From the NCBI GenBank assembly GCA_963575745.1, contig CAUYUJ010018484.1, forward strand, positions 32,501 to 85,000: DNA of 52,500 bases, read 5' to 3'. The DNA comes from Prorocentrum cordatum. Taxonomy: Eukaryota > Sar > Dinophyceae > Prorocentrales > Prorocentraceae. Shown here piece after piece: positions 17,091-27,933 of this stretch (position 1 is its first letter; each line of letters begins with the position of its first letter). The notes beneath the pieces were generated by a model that was given only the letters and a program-made list of their open reading frames with translations, was not told the origin of the DNA and did no database searches. Both the position numbers and the translations under genes were made by a program.

Positions 17091-19335
17091 ATACTTGACA
17101 CGGGTGTCAACAGGTAAATCGCTGCTACGGGTGAAAACCGCATTCTTAAGCCCCCCAAGTACCCCCAACTGGGTGTGGTGCCTATGCGCAAGCTCCGCAT
17201 TCATGGCGCCCGAAGCTTGCACCATAGATCCCAAGTGCCTGCACACGTTAGCAACAAAAACGGAACGCTGGATAGCAGGGACCCACATCTCCCCCTTAAA
17301 CGCGGCTATCTTCGCTTTAACAACCTTCTTGCCCTCGCCGATAGGGTGGAACATCAGGGTCGATTTGCCCTCCCCGTAGTTGACGACAAACCCCCTCGCC
17401 GTCATCACTTGATGCACAGCTGTTACGACAACTTCGGCCAACTTACAGCAGTCTCGTGCCTTGGCACATGCCTGCAGCACTGCAAGATCGTCCACATACG
17501 AAGGTGACCCTATGCGGCTGTCCATCTGCTTGTCGCGGCTGGTGAAGGTGCGTCCTACCCGCGGGCACATGTCTTCAACGTTTAAGTCGATACCTTCGGC
17601 GAAAAACCTCATCCTCAACTCCTCATGCACGGGGGCAAAAGCGAGGGCAAAAAAGAAATCTGCAGGGGGCATGCCCGGCCTTGCTCCCAACGTCGCTTGT
17701 GCAACGGACGTAGCATCTTTTACCTGGAACCAAGTGCTCGAGTTGACATCGGCAACTGCATCTCTCAAGTGCGGGGTACCTACCCTGTCGAACACAGCTG
17801 GCTCTGCCAGCAACTGCCTCATCACCCCTTCAAGCGCTAGCGGCAACTGCAGATTGTCGATGACATCCTCCAAGTCCTGCTGTGCCGACGGCAAGGCGGT
17901 TAAAAACTCTCGAATGACTGTGTGAAACGCTGCTTTTAGGTCCGTGAAGAAAAGCACCGAAGTATACCCCAGATGCCTAGCAAGGTCCTGGAATGCCCTT
18001 ACTTGAAGCGATGCACCCGCCGTGCCTCTTCCTGAACGGCCCCCGTGCTGATCACAGTCCAACAGGACCGAAGCAACGTCATGGATTTTGCGCCGTAGGA
18101 ACTTGTGGTGATGCTTACAGACGTGCACGCCCAACAGGATCTCCCGAAAGTTTTTTAACAACCGAGCATCCCCCTTTTTGTACAAGTCGTGCGCCACCCC
18201 GCCCTTCCATGCCAGGGGTTCCCGGCATGCCATCTGTACTTTTAAGACAAGTGGCAGCAGAATCTGTGCACTGAGGTCTGGTGCGGCCTGATACAAATCA
18301 TTGGTGCACAAATCGTGCCCTGCTGCCCTGCGCCTCGCCGCACACTGGATGTCACACTGCAGCCCCGCTAAAGAATACAAGTCTGCCAGCTCACGATGCC
18401 CGCTCGAGTGGAACTGCTGCTGCTGCTCATTATAGCGGGTCACGAGCTCTGGTACTGTACAAATCTTGGCTCTCTCAGTGGTTGCGAAGTGCTCTAAGAG
18501 CCCTCGTGCCAGGGCCTCGCGTGACTCGTACGGCTGGCCTTCCTCGTTCACCCTCATATGGGATGCACAGAGACATACTAATACTAAGTGTCCGCCTTGG
18601 AGGCGCGCGTCCGACCCGAACATATAGTATACCCATCTTGTAGTATATCGTTTCTCGAGCGGTGTGGCCAGAAAGCGCCCGCCACGACGCATATACTATA
18701 AGATTTCTCGGCGCGCGCGTCGCCCCTGGGGGGGCGACGCACATATAGTATAAGTATGTTGGGGTGTTGCCGATCATAGGCAACACGTTTTTGTCCCCAG
18801 ACTTACGCCCACCCCCAAAGGCAAGCAAACACTTAACTCCAGACCACTCCACACGGCCATCTCCTGAATTAATAGCATCGTTGATTTCGGTGGCCTTTTC
18901 CTCCAGGAATCGAGTGCGATCGTTCCGTAGCTCACGGCGAATTACATACTGCGATGATCTCAGGAAAGCTACACAAGCCCCGTGAAACTCCTGAACCCCA
19001 TGGACTTGATCGACCCACAACCGAGCAGCGAACGTGAGGATGCCGACAGCCGAGTCAAACTCAGGAAGCGCCTCGCGAACAGCTGCCACCTGCGGGTCAT
19101 CGCGTGCCTCGATGAGCGACGCAGCAAAAAACAGGATAGGCCGAGCGTCTTCCCCTTTAAAGGCACGGAGCACTCCTCGCACGGCCCTCCTGAACCTGAT
19201 ACCCCACAAGGTTTCATCCCGAACATAGCTTTTGGTGGGACCCAGCTTGGTTTTACGAAAGTGACGCTCCGCGCACTCCTGGAAAAACCTCGTGATCATA
19301 CTGAAATGCTGGTTCACGTCAACTGACCAATGCAC
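17090..19335 (-). pseudogene. element 2 ORF2 fragment: reverse transcriptase
   Basis: N-terminal RT region in the frame 19335-18760 (about F-F-Q-E-C-A-E-R-H to V-L-P-M-I-G-N), interrupted by a 187-bp TIR element, then resuming with V-N-E-E-G-Q-P-Y-E-S-R-E-A-L. Catalytic blocks: motif A F-F-T-D-L-K-A-A-F-H (about 17950), motif B G-A-R-P-G-M-P-P-A-D, motif C S-Y-V-D-D-L-A-V-L (about 17500), then G-K-S-T-L-M-F. The two Asp of YVDD and the motif A Asp are kept. The sequence ends at the element 1 insertion. The upstream endonuclease is in another frame, shifted near 19325. Confidence 0.85.
18573..18759. mobile_element. 187-bp TIR element (MITE) inserted in the RT of element 2
   Basis: Ends ACATACTAATACTAAGTGT and, inverted, ACATACTTATACTATATGT. 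The interior carries further CATATAGTATA / CATATACTATAAG blocks and a GCGACG..CGTCGC stem. It interrupts the RT exactly between V-L-P-M-I-G-N-T-P and R-V-N-E-E-G-Q-P, which are continuous in the homologous region of element 3. No clear target duplication. It is unrelated to the TTAGGTCGGG family. The open frame passing through it is accidental. Confidence 0.8.
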
Positions 19336-20341
19336 GCACGCGCGGCGCAGACTGCAGGTCGCTTCTGAAGGCCTGCTGCTTCTCAGGATCCCGCATGGCT
19401 TCCTTGTCCAAGACGGGGCATGCCTTTTTTACGTCAAACTGCTCAGCCCATTGCAACTTCACGTATGCTGGGAAGTGATCTTGATGACTGCGCGCAACAT
19501 CAAAGTCATGCAGCACTCCATGCTCAATCACATGTCCAAGCCAACACCTCGGCGTGCACACGTAATCGACTCGATGCTTAGCTCCCTGCTTATTGAGCGT
19601 GTAAGACGGGGTCGGGAAAGGACCAAAGGTGGAGGGGGCGCCCAAGCCATTAGCAGACAACAAACCATTGAAGAGACCACCGTTGCTGTCCTCCTTGGCT
19701 GCCTGATGCGACCCGATAGCTTCTGTTGGATTAGCTCCTACTTTAGCATTGGCATCGAGCAAGAGAATGCCAACCCCGAACTTGGCTACGCTGCGCGCGG
19801 TCTCATCCCACCACTGCTTGCGCATCCTGAGCGGGGCCTCTGGACAGAGACCGTGCCCCACCAGCACGACAGTGCGCCAGCATGGAGCATTGATTTTAAC
19901 AACGAGCAGGCGCGGGCAGGCCTGCACCACAATGCAGTGCCTCGGCTTGAGAAAAACAGGTTTCCCCCCCACTGTGGCGTATGGAACCTTGAGGTTGACC
20001 CATAACTCGCATCCAAAATTCTTTCCCTCCTCCGCCCCCGACGCCAGGCAGTAAAAATCGTCGGCAGTGCGACTGCCGCGAGGCGTCCTCGCCTCCTGCA
20101 CGCCTACGAGCAACGCCGCTGCTTCCTGAAACTGTTGCCTCAACCATTGGCCTCGCAAGACGGTCCTTTCGCCCTTTACCGTATCCTGCGCTGTCTCAGC
20201 ATTATACGTGACAAGTATCATGGAGCGTTGCACCGCCTTTTGAACTTCTTCGTCGAGCTCTGCATGCAAACATGTGGCAGGCAAGGCGCGCACATATAAG
20301 CCAGCTCCATCGCAACACATGTGATGGGGCCGACAAGGCAA
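19319..20341 (-). pseudogene. element 2 ORF2 fragment: APE-type endonuclease
   Basis: A 340-codon open frame whose residues from about 40 on form an APE endonuclease: I-L-V-T-Y-N-A-E-T (Asn), L-V-G-V-Q-E-A-R (catalytic Glu), G-I-L-L-L-D-A-N-A-K-V-G (Asp/Asn), K-H-R-V-D-Y-V-C, and R-S-H-Q-D-H-F-P-A-Y-V (final Asp-His pair). All catalytic positions are present. It is frameshifted relative to the RNase H upstream (about 20320) and to the RT downstream (about 19325). In LINEs this domain nicks the genomic target to prime reverse transcription. Confidence 0.88.
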
Positions 20342-21376
20342 CGTGAACTCAGCATGGTTCGAAATGGATACTGGTGTTTGTCAGCCTCTGGCAAATCGAG
20401 CAACCAGTTCCATTCTAGCTCGGGCGTGTGGTATAGCTGCTGCACTATCCAGGGGGGAGTGCAGTCATACACAAAGTCACGAGTAGACTTGGCCAGATCG
20501 TCGGCCATTTCGTTCCAACAATGCTTGTTATGTCCGTAGACATGCAGAATATGAACTGGCACACGGGCGGAAGCAATCTTATATATATATATATATGTCT
20601 CGCCAGCGCTCCCAGCTTGGGTTCAGCATGCGGATACTGCTTGCCGAGCGTTATGGCTATGGCCACTTCGCAATCAGAAAATATCGTGACGGGGTAAAGC
20701 TCACACTGCTCGCACTGCTGCATGGTATAGCTAGTCACCAAATCAACGACCATCTCAAAGCCACCGTCTCGGCGGTGATCGAACTAACATCTTTTTCGAG
20801 CTGCATTCCAATCGTGGCAAAGACGGTCCCGGCCAAAAATCCTAAAAACCGAACGTCTCCTTCTTCATCCAAGCAAGTTGCTACCATTGCCCAACCGCTA
20901 AGTCCTCGCTCTGCCGTTAGAGAGCCGTCTGGAAACAAAGCAATGGGACCCAGCGGCACCTCGCTAGGCGCAGCCGCCCCCAGCGCGAACTCCGCCTCCG
21001 CCTTGAGCTGGACTTCCCCTACCTCCCTCAAAAGGCAAAGAGGCGGCATTTCACTAATGCATCGAACGATCCGATCGGCACCCGAGAAGTCGCATATGGC
21101 ATAGCCGTCGACGCCCACCAGCAGCGCCTCTAAACTTATGACTGTTTTTGGTGTAGTGCAGGCCTGACCCGATCCCCCATCCTCGGACAAACCATTACAC
21201 TCATCAACAACAAACGAGCGAACCTCGGTCTCTCCCCAAGAGACTCGAGTCCTGCTGCGCTCGGCGGAAGCGGAGGCCGCGCTGGGCATGATGCACGTCC
21301 CTGGCGGCTCGCAAACGACTTGAAAACTCGGACTGCCAACGCTGACCGTGGACAAGCATAGGCCCCAACCTGTCAC
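20218..21376 (-). pseudogene. element 2 ORF2 N-terminus: RNase H domain, broken by frameshifts
   Basis: Three frames together give an RNase H: I-A-L-F-P-D-G-S-L-T (first Asp, about 20940), S-S-I-T-A-E-T-V-A-L-R-W (Glu, about 20765), V-T-I-F-S-D-C-E-V-A-I-A (Asp, about 20660), and H-V-Y-G-H-N-K-H-C-W-N-E-M-A-D-D-L-A-K (His and last Asp, about 20500). A (TA)n microsatellite at 20580-20597 has expanded inside the domain and shifts the frame. It lies upstream of the endonuclease, as in element 3, so the N-terminal position is not a rearrangement of one copy. The ORF2 frame opens with GTG overlapping the ORF1 TGA at 21373-21376. Confidence 0.82.
20580..20597. repeat. (TA)n microsatellite inside the element 2 RNase H
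   Basis: Nine TA units interrupt the RNase H reading frame between the third Asp and the H-V-Y-G-H motif. Confidence 0.9.
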
Positions 21377-22500
21377 GGAGCTCGCGTCCGAAGCGGCGTC
21401 GTCTCCCCCCCCCGCCCAAGCTCACCCACGCAGTCCCACCCACCCATATCGCTATCGGCAGATGCGTCAGACGCGCACGGCGAGCATATGATCCAACCTT
21501 GCTGCTCCGCAACTGGGCTCCCAGCACTCAGTTGCACGAAGCTCGTGTCTGATACATCTGCATATAGGTCGTCATCAGTATCAGATTCATGCACGCCTGA
21601 AGCCCCGGCGTGCCCAGCCATGTATCCAAATGACATGCTGGAATCGAGTGAAACGTTATCGTCCGTCATCTGAGCGCCTGCTGCCTCTGCAACAGGCTGC
21701 GTCTGTTCTGCCGAGCTGTCTGCTCCAGCTGACGGTTGAAAGTCGTGCACATCGTTAAAGGCATGCTGCAGTTGCCTGGGCGTGAGCGGATCCTCAAAAT
21801 GCAAAGAAGATTCCCAGAACAGATTCGCTCGCGTCCTGGCTGCATCCCTCTCGGCAGTGGTTAAAGGCGACACGCCCGACGCCTCGGCCTGCCACTGATC
21901 CCGCGTCAGCTGCAGCGCGGCAAGGGCATGTACAATGTGCTCGTGCCACTCGTCTGCGTGCGTGCTATCAACTGGCCTACGCCTCAGACGATTCAACCTG
22001 TTAGTGCACACATCACGATCATGCTGTGCCAACGCCCAGGCACGGTCACATATATCGCGAGCTGCTAGCGCGCATGCCTGTGCTGACGTGGCAAGCGGCG
22101 CAAAGATGGCACTGGTACGAATTTGCCATGATACCCAGGCAACGCACTCGTCCATCCAACTATCGTACGCTGCATCAATGCCCTGCATGTGGGCCATGGT
22201 CGACCACGGTCGGCTCTGGCCTGCAAGTGATCTGGCTAGCACGCTGGCTGCGTGCTCGGCTGCACCCATGCCCAGGTGCGCACTACAAGGTTTACTTGTT
22301 GCAAAAAAGGTCGGGAGGATATTCCCGCAGCAAGCCAGGCGGAGAGGTGCCAGCTGTGGCTCCTCCTCATTACCTGCCAACAGGGGCGTCACGGGCACGC
22401 CTGCCCAGTCAGTAGTGAACGATCTCCTCGAGGCTGTCGACGGTGCTGCAACTTCCCTGCGCGCATCGTCTTCTGGCTCGAGTCTGGTCGAACTCACGCG
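21373..22500 (-). pseudogene. element 2 ORF1, C-terminal half
   Basis: After the zinc-finger/coiled-coil half stops at 22494, protein-like sequence continues in another minus-strand frame to a TGA at 21373-21375. It shows a helical stretch (D-A-A-Y-D-S-W-M-D-E-C-V-A-W-V-S-W, A-A-R-D-I-C-D-R-A-W, D-E-W-H-E-H-I-V-H-A-L) and then an acidic tail (E-S-D-T-D-D-D-L-Y-A-D). The layout parallels the C-terminal half of element 1 ORF1. The change of frame near 22500 may be a mutation or a programmed shift; a mutation is the simpler reading given the decay elsewhere. Confidence 0.65.
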
Positions 22501-24167
22501 CCTCCGTCTGCTGGAGTCGCTGCTGCCGCCGCGGCTGCGGTGCGCGCCTCGGGCACCGAGGCCGCCCCTGCTCTCTTCTCCTTTCTCGGCGGAGAAGCCG
22601 TCGTCTTGTCCACCTCGATCATCGTCTTGTCCGCCATCCCGTCGATCCTGCGCACCTCCGCCTGGACTGACGACTCGCACTCGTGCGTGACACTCTCCGT
22701 CGGCGCTGGCAAGTAGGGATCGTCGAGCTGAGACGCCGTGGTCATTGGAGCCCATGGCTGCGTCGGCTGTGAGCATTGCGGTCTGTGTATCACTGGTGTC
22801 GGCTGGCTGCTCTTCCCCTCGGCGTCGCCTGGCTCCACTGGCGATGTGGGCGAGCAGCTCATCCTTCCACTCTTGGACGGGGCCTTCGGTGACGCCATTG
22901 CCGGCTTGGGCTGGCCCATGGGCGTCCCTGGCGCGGCAGTCGCACCTGCTGGCGTAGGCGGCGACCGCTGCGCTGGCGGCGGCGTCGTCTGCACGGGCGT
23001 AGGCATCCCCCCAATCGGTGTCCTCGGTACCGCTGCCGCTGGCGTTGCTGGCGATCTCTGCGTAGGCGGCGGTGTAGATTCCACTTCCATGGGCTCCGTC
23101 TCTGCTGCTGCGGCTTGCACTGGCGGCTGCGGTGGGAACACGGGCGGCGGCATCTGCGGCACTGCTGCCGCGGCCCCTGGCACGGCCTGGGGCGCCGTCC
23201 CACCGCTGGCGCCAGGCGCTGCAACACCCGACGCCGCCGCGGTAAACCCCATCGCCGACATGACCATGCCCATCTGCCTGTCCTGCTGCTCCATGCGCAT
23301 CATCATTTGCTGCATCATCACCTCGATGGGAGACAACTGCTGCGGCGGCTGGAAACCTGGAGGCGGTGGCGGTGGGATGTGCGACGGCGCTGGACCTGGC
23401 GCCATACCCGCTGGCGCACCAAAGCGCCCAGGCGGCTGCTGCAGCCCTTGCCCATGCTGGGCGGCTGCGGCTGCCTGCATCTCCACCTCCTCTTCTTGCC
23501 GCTGCACCTCCAGCTCTGCCAGGTAGTCGTCCAGCTTGTTCACTTCGTCGCACAGCTCCTCTTCTTGCGTCTGATATGTGGCGATGCGGGCTCGGGTATT
23601 GCTTAACTTGTCGATCGTGGCCTTCTTCTTGGCTCGCATGGCTTCGATATGCTGCCATGTGGGCTGGGTCGAACCCATCATGCACTTGAGCACGCTGAGT
23701 TTCTCGTCGAGCTTGGTCGCCTCCCCCTCGTCCGCTGCCCTTCTCGCCGCCATCGCCATCTTCGCATACTCCACCATACGGTTGCGGGTCGCATCCTGAA
23801 ACTGCTTCTGCGCCATGGGCTCCACTGGCGGCTCGTGGTAGAGCTGGCCGAAGTCTACGGCCTCGGCCTTTGTCATCGGGACGATCCTGGAGATGTATAG
23901 TTTCACCTGCTTGTCCACTGGCTGTGGCTTCGGCTTGCGGCTGGCACTGCGGTCCCTTCGATCCCGTCTGTCGCGCTCTGCACGTACATCTGCTGCCACC
24001 TGATCCCTTTGTGCATATTGGCGTTGCCCACGGGCGATCGATGCTGACGGCGGCCGAGCTGTCTCCCCTTGGCGCAGACGGTTTTGATGATGACCTCCGC
24101 ACAAGCAGCGCTGGTGATTCTTGACGTACCGCCCGCATGGGCAGTTCCAATGTCCGAAGTTCGTCAT
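22494..24167 (-). CDS. element 2 ORF1 (gag-like), N-terminal half: CxC zinc finger, coiled coil, Pro-rich
   Basis: From the ATG at 24167 this gives 557 codons. Residues 7-23 form an atypical small zinc finger (W-N-C-P-C-G ... C-L-C-G), the counterpart of the RanBP2-type finger of element 3. A basic region (R-D-R-R-D-R-R-D-R-S) and a coiled coil (E-E-E-L-C-D-E-V-N-K-L-D-D-Y) follow, then a long Pro/Ala/Met/Gln-rich stretch. The frame is open upstream to 24350, and the residues just before the ATG (W-H-K-R-L-R to H-H-S-A-M) are conserved in element 3, so translation may start earlier. Expected role: RNA binding and RNP assembly. Confidence 0.75.
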   Translation of the reverse strand: MTNFGHWNCPCGRYVKNHQRCLCGGHHQNRLRQGETARPPSASIARGQRQYAQRDQVAADVRAERDRRDRRDRSASRKPKPQPVDKQVKLYISRIVPMTKAEAVDFGQLYHEPPVEPMAQKQFQDATRNRMVEYAKMAMAARRAADEGEATKLDEKLSVLKCMMGSTQPTWQHIEAMRAKKKATIDKLSNTRARIATYQTQEEELCDEVNKLDDYLAELEVQRQEEEVEMQAAAAAQHGQGLQQPPGRFGAPAGMAPGPAPSHIPPPPPPGFQPPQQLSPIEVMMQQMMMRMEQQDRQMGMVMSAMGFTAAASGVAAPGASGGTAPQAVPGAAAAVPQMPPPVFPPQPPVQAAAAETEPMEVESTPPPTQRSPATPAAAVPRTPIGGMPTPVQTTPPPAQRSPPTPAGATAAPGTPMGQPKPAMASPKAPSKSGRMSCSPTSPVEPGDAEGKSSQPTPVIHRPQCSQPTQPWAPMTTASQLDDPYLPAPTESVTHECESSVQAEVRRIDGMADKTMIEVDKTTASPPRKEKRAGAASVPEARTAAAAAAATPADGGA

Positions 24168-24433
24168 GGCCGAATGGTGCTGCTGGAGCACCTCTGTCGC
24201 TCGGAGCACTGCCAACAGGACTCGTGCTCTCGTTCGTCGTCTTCTCAATCTCTTGTGCCAGGATGGCTCCTTGGCTGAAGCAGACTGAGATTGTGTAGGC
24301 TTGTGAGATATAAGCTTCGCCGTAATCGCGCGCGCCCCAGTCACCAGCAAAGCAGCTGAAACTGGCCAGGGGCGCGGCGCCTAAGCCCCGAGCTCGCAGG
24401 CACTTCGGATGCCTGAGCCCAGAATGGCTTTCC

Positions 24434-24505
24434 TCCTCCTCCTGCTCCTGCTCCTCTTCCTCCTCCTCCTCCTCCTCCTCCTCCTCCTCCTCCTCCTCGG
24501 GGTGA
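24434..24505. repeat. CTC tract; right flank of LINE element 2
   Basis: TCCTCCTCCTGCTCCTG followed by CTCCTCTTCC and a long CTC run; its first 40 bases resemble 8211-8247 on the other side of element 2. Confidence 0.85.
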
Positions 24506-26469
24506 GGATAGATCCAGAATCTCTGTGATCCGGCGGCCCTGGTGGATATCTAGAGCGCCGCGGCCTTCTCAGAGAGTTCTGGAGCGCTCTGAGAGCATTC
24601 GGGATCGCTCGGGAACGGCTGTTCTCCTCGTGCTGGCCCCGCCAGAATGATGGGTGAAGATGCCAAGTGTGGCTGGTTGAAAGCATAGCAGAACAGTTCT
24701 ACCGCAGCTCGGTGGCACACGCTTGTCCTTTATCGTCGCTTCTCTGTGGCAATTTATGTGGCATGGGCAGGATGAGTACCACAATAATGACACATACCAA
24801 ATATGGCAACTGCAACCTGTGCTCAACTGGACTGGATACGACAACTAAAATGTTACCCGACGGTTGAAATGAGACGCGGCGGGTGGAAAACGGAATGCCT
24901 TCGCAAACAACTCACAGTACATAATCAGGTGTGAGCCAGATTGCACATTGAGGTATGATACGGAGGAGGTGAAAGAACACCGGCGTAACAATGATTCTAA
25001 TGATTGCACCTTGCATGAACAATACTGGCGGAAAAATCCGCACAAACTGTTTGCGTTCACATACTTGCACATCGTACGGAACGTGCATGCCATCCAGAGG
25101 TTACAAGAAGGACACATAGCATTGACGCCTGTGACACATGCCAAAAGACCCTTGCGCAAAGAGGGCGGGCACACAAGTAGACCATCGTATCAGTAAGGCA
25201 CGACACGACTTCAGACATGCAGGCACAAATACACCGTCGACGCTCGTAGCACATGAAACAGCGCTACAATAAAACAACAAAAAACGCGGCACTGCAAGCT
25301 CAAGCCAACGCGACCCGAACATTGCAGAAAACACACGTACAACGCAAAAGCATTACACATCGCACCCTAACACATCACACCCCAAACATCAACATCACAC
25401 CCCAACACATCACATATTCCCAATCAAAACATCACATCCCGCCACTTGGCAATATATTGTCATGTTGCACCGTAGGCTACACGGCATTGAGTTCAATGCG
25501 GTGCATATCGGCGCAGCCCCATTGCATCGATTTGTGTGTCACCCTTCCCAGCGTAGGGTACCCAAGGCCCCCCAACGCATCGAGCCCAGAGCGCATTGAC
25601 ATGCTGCTCTAAAGATCCCTCAAGGTCAGGCATGAGAAAGAATCTGCGACTGACATCAAGAGGCGGCGCGCGACGACCACCAGCTGCGCAGCCACCCCGC
25701 TGCCACCCCCCCCCAGCCGACGACCCCCTCCCGAAGCAGCTGCGTCGGCGAACATGCGCAGCAGCGCAAGTGAGTAGACACTGGCGAGCGCGCGCACGCT
25801 GTCACACAAGCATGGAGCTCTTGGCTGAAAGCCAGGCTCCTCCAGCATGCCCTGCAGGAGCTCCAGCTCCTTGCTCTGCTGGGCGCAGGACGCAACAGAC
25901 TCCTGATGGATCGCATGCAAGGGCAAGGGACGAGCCGGCACGCGGCCATCGTATTGCATCGGAACTTACCAACGTAACTGATGGTGGTTCTACCGATGCG
26001 GTTCCTAGTGCTCGAACTGATCCTAACATGTGCACGAGCACCACTGCTATCATGACCAACCAAACTCCTTATGCTCATTGACATCATCGCCCCCACAGTC
26101 ACACTTGCCATGGCAGTCTTGATGTGCATGTGAATAAGCCTCAGGCCCATAAAACACCGGGCAACGTGTTGTTAACATGAGGCACAACCTCCTGCACTAG
26201 AATCAGCGCTCTTTTGGTGAGCGAACACACTCTGCCCGTCCTGGACTCTAACGCATATAGTACAAGCCAATGGGTGCCTTCGGGCTCGAAACCAACACGC
26301 TCGCTGCTGATAGCGCGATCACGGATAGTGCCCGGGTTCATGTGAATGGTGCGCACCTAACCAAAAACTATGCATGCCGCGGGCACTGAATAGAGTGTCG
26401 CCATGCCCCTTCGAGCTCTCGATACTGAAAAATGTACAGCATCTTCATGCGCACACGCCCTGAAGCCGT
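24506..26469. other. unassigned region with short repeats only
   Basis: About 2 kb of lower-GC, normal-complexity DNA. A TTCTCAGAGAG / CTCTGAGAG cluster (24560-24600) weakly recalls the CTTCTGAGAAG family. A direct repeat of CACATCACACCCCAA-like units occurs at about 25365-25440. Open frames exist on both strands (for example 24948-25196 plus, 24845-25174 minus, 25656-26150 minus), but none shows a motif or family I recognise and they overlap one another. I call no gene. Confidence 0.4.
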
Positions 26470-26775
26470 GGATTCATGAGCGTCTTTGTGAGACCTCGGG
26501 GCATCGGTCGCGCTGTGTCCCGAGGCCCTGGAGGGTGGCTGTGAGGGCCCCTCGCTTTCAAGACGAGGGCAGGACGAGAAGAAGTCTGGATAGAGAGAAC
26601 AAGAAAAAACGCCATATACATAAACTGTTGGCGCTCCGCGCGGATGCATGAGCCCTTCTTTGCGTGCACGGGGCACGTTCGCGAGTTGTCCCCGAGGCCC
26701 TGGAGGATGGCTGTGAGGACCGCTCGTTTTCAAGACGAGGGCAGGACGAGGGGCAGGACGCGGAGAAGTCTGGAC
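26470..26775. repeat. tandem duplication, about 172-bp period, two copies
   Basis: CCGAGGCCCTGGAGGGTGGC, then TTTCAAGACGAGGGCAGGAC and GAAGTCTGGA at 26519-26592, recur at 26692-26772 with CGAGGGGCAGGACG inserted. The segments to the left (GATTCATGAGC / GATGCATGAGC) also correspond. The second copy is slightly longer. Confidence 0.75.
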
Positions 26776-26877
26776 GCATCGGGCGCCGCGGCATGCTCCA
26801 GAGCGCTTGGGGACGACGCTCTATGAGAGTTCGGTGGCAACTCATGGGAGCCTCCCATGCCCTTGTCGGCTCTTGCG

Positions 26878-27003
26878 AATCGGCGCCAATCTACGCTAAA
26901 TCGATGCTAATCGACGCTAAATCAACGCTGATCGACGCTGACCGACGCGAAATCGGCGCTAGCTCACCGACTCACAGACGCCAATTGGCGCTAAGCGACG
27001 CCA
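26878..27003. repeat. degenerate CGACGCTAAAT minisatellite
   Basis: Ten to twelve imperfect 10-13-bp units such as CTACGCTAAATCGA, CGACGCTAAATCAA and CGACGCTGATCGA. Confidence 0.75.
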
Positions 27004-27245
27004 AAGACGGAATTAAGAGGGTATACCAAGACCCCATGATTTGCTGCCGAATGAAAGCGCCTCAGAACGCTCTGGAACGATCTGTCATCCTCCCAACAGC
27101 TCGCCTGCGCCTCCCTCGTCGCAGGCGGCATGGCTCTGCTGGCCCCAGGCTCGGGCCCGTCTGCGTGTGGCGTCCTCCCCTTTCTCCCTTGCCCTTCCCT
27201 TGCCCTGCCCTTCCTACTTCGCTTCCTCCCCTTTCTTCGAGGGCG

Positions 27246-27419
27246 CGCAAACATGGATTAGCGATCCATGGATTTGGCGCGCGGTCGCCAAATCCATGGA
27301 TCGTGGAAGGCGCCCTCCCCGAAATGCGGCCGGTGCCGCCTCTCTCGGCGGCAGAAGTCCGCGATTTCCCATGGAAACGGCACCCGTCGCTAATCCACGC
27401 TTCCTTAATCCATGTTTGC
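27246..27419. mobile_element. 174-bp fold-back element
   Basis: Outer 15-bp perfect inverted repeats CGCAAACATGGATTA (27246-27260) and its complement (27405-27419). Immediately inside is a perfect 17-bp inverted repeat GATCCATGGATTTGGCG / CGCCAAATCCATGGATC (27263-27279, 27286-27302) with a 6-base loop. A further CGCTAATCCA block pairs with the left end, and a GCCGCC/GGCGGC stem lies in the middle. It is embedded in a pyrimidine-rich stretch. A fold-back or MITE-type insertion is likely; no target duplication is evident. Confidence 0.7.
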
Positions 27420-27793
27420 GACCGCCTGACTTCTCCCTTGCCCTCCCCTATTTGCTCCTCCCCGTTGCCCCCTATGCCTGCTGCCTTCAGTCCGCCCCTG
27501 CCCGTCTGCCCTGCCTGCCTTGCCTCGTCCCGCCGGCCCTGGCCTCACGCCCGCCCGTTCGCCGTCCTCTGTCCTGGTATCGTGCCATCCAGGCCTCGGA
27601 AGGAAGTGGCGAGCACTCATGCCACATTCACGTGTCGGTGCGCCCCCCCAGTGATCAATGTGTGAATGCCCCCCCCCAATGATAAATGTTGGCGGTGGGC
27701 TGGATGAGTTACACTCTGGCCGCACTCTCCTGGCGCGCGCCAATTCTGAGTTTGGGGGCGGGGGAGTGTTCACTAGTTTTTTCCTTCTACCGT

Positions 27794-27815
27794 CTCTCTC
27801 TCTCTCTCTCTGTCG
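27794..27815. repeat. (CT)n microsatellite
   Basis: About ten CT units. Confidence 0.9.
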
Positions 27816-27832
27816 CACTAGGCGGACCTAGA

Positions 27833-27931
27833 GGGGTGCCCTGCCCCCCGGATGCACAAGAGCATCCAACTGACACGAAGAACACCCGAGTACCCTCCGC
27901 GATAGGACCTCGATCGTATACCTCGGTTCGA
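27833..27931 (+). repeat. dispersed repeat (copy 2 of the pair with 3747-3847)
   Basis: Same motif order as 3747-3847 (GCACAAGAGCAT, CACGAAGA, ACCCTCC, ATACCTCGGT, CGACT). It is followed at once by a CT microsatellite (27934-27962). Confidence 0.65.
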
Positions 27932-27933
27932 CT

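Larger units (their letters stand above)
8248..24433 (-). mobile_element. LINE element 2 (decayed, RNH-EN-RT-methyltransferase type), split by a nested LINE
   Basis: Read on the minus strand the order is gag ORF1 (24167 to 21373), RNase H (about 21000-20480), APE endonuclease (20230-19440), RT (19335-17090), interruption by element 1, then the RT thumb region, C2H2 fingers and methyltransferase-like domain (10250-8400). Without the insert it is about 9.4 kb, close to the 8.7 kb of intact-bounded element 3, and the domain order is identical. At least five frameshifts or stops, a 187-bp TIR element and a 6.8-kb LINE insertion show that it is dead. Both ends lie in CTC tracts. Confidence 0.85.

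Noticed and set aside
16209-18692. A single RT-coiled-coil fusion gene
   Set aside because: The coiled coil belongs to nested element 1; the rest of element 2 resumes beyond it, so the fusion is an insertion junction.
24845-25254. Cys-rich minus-strand proteins
   Set aside because: Cysteines are irregularly spaced, frames overlap on both strands, and no family is recognised.
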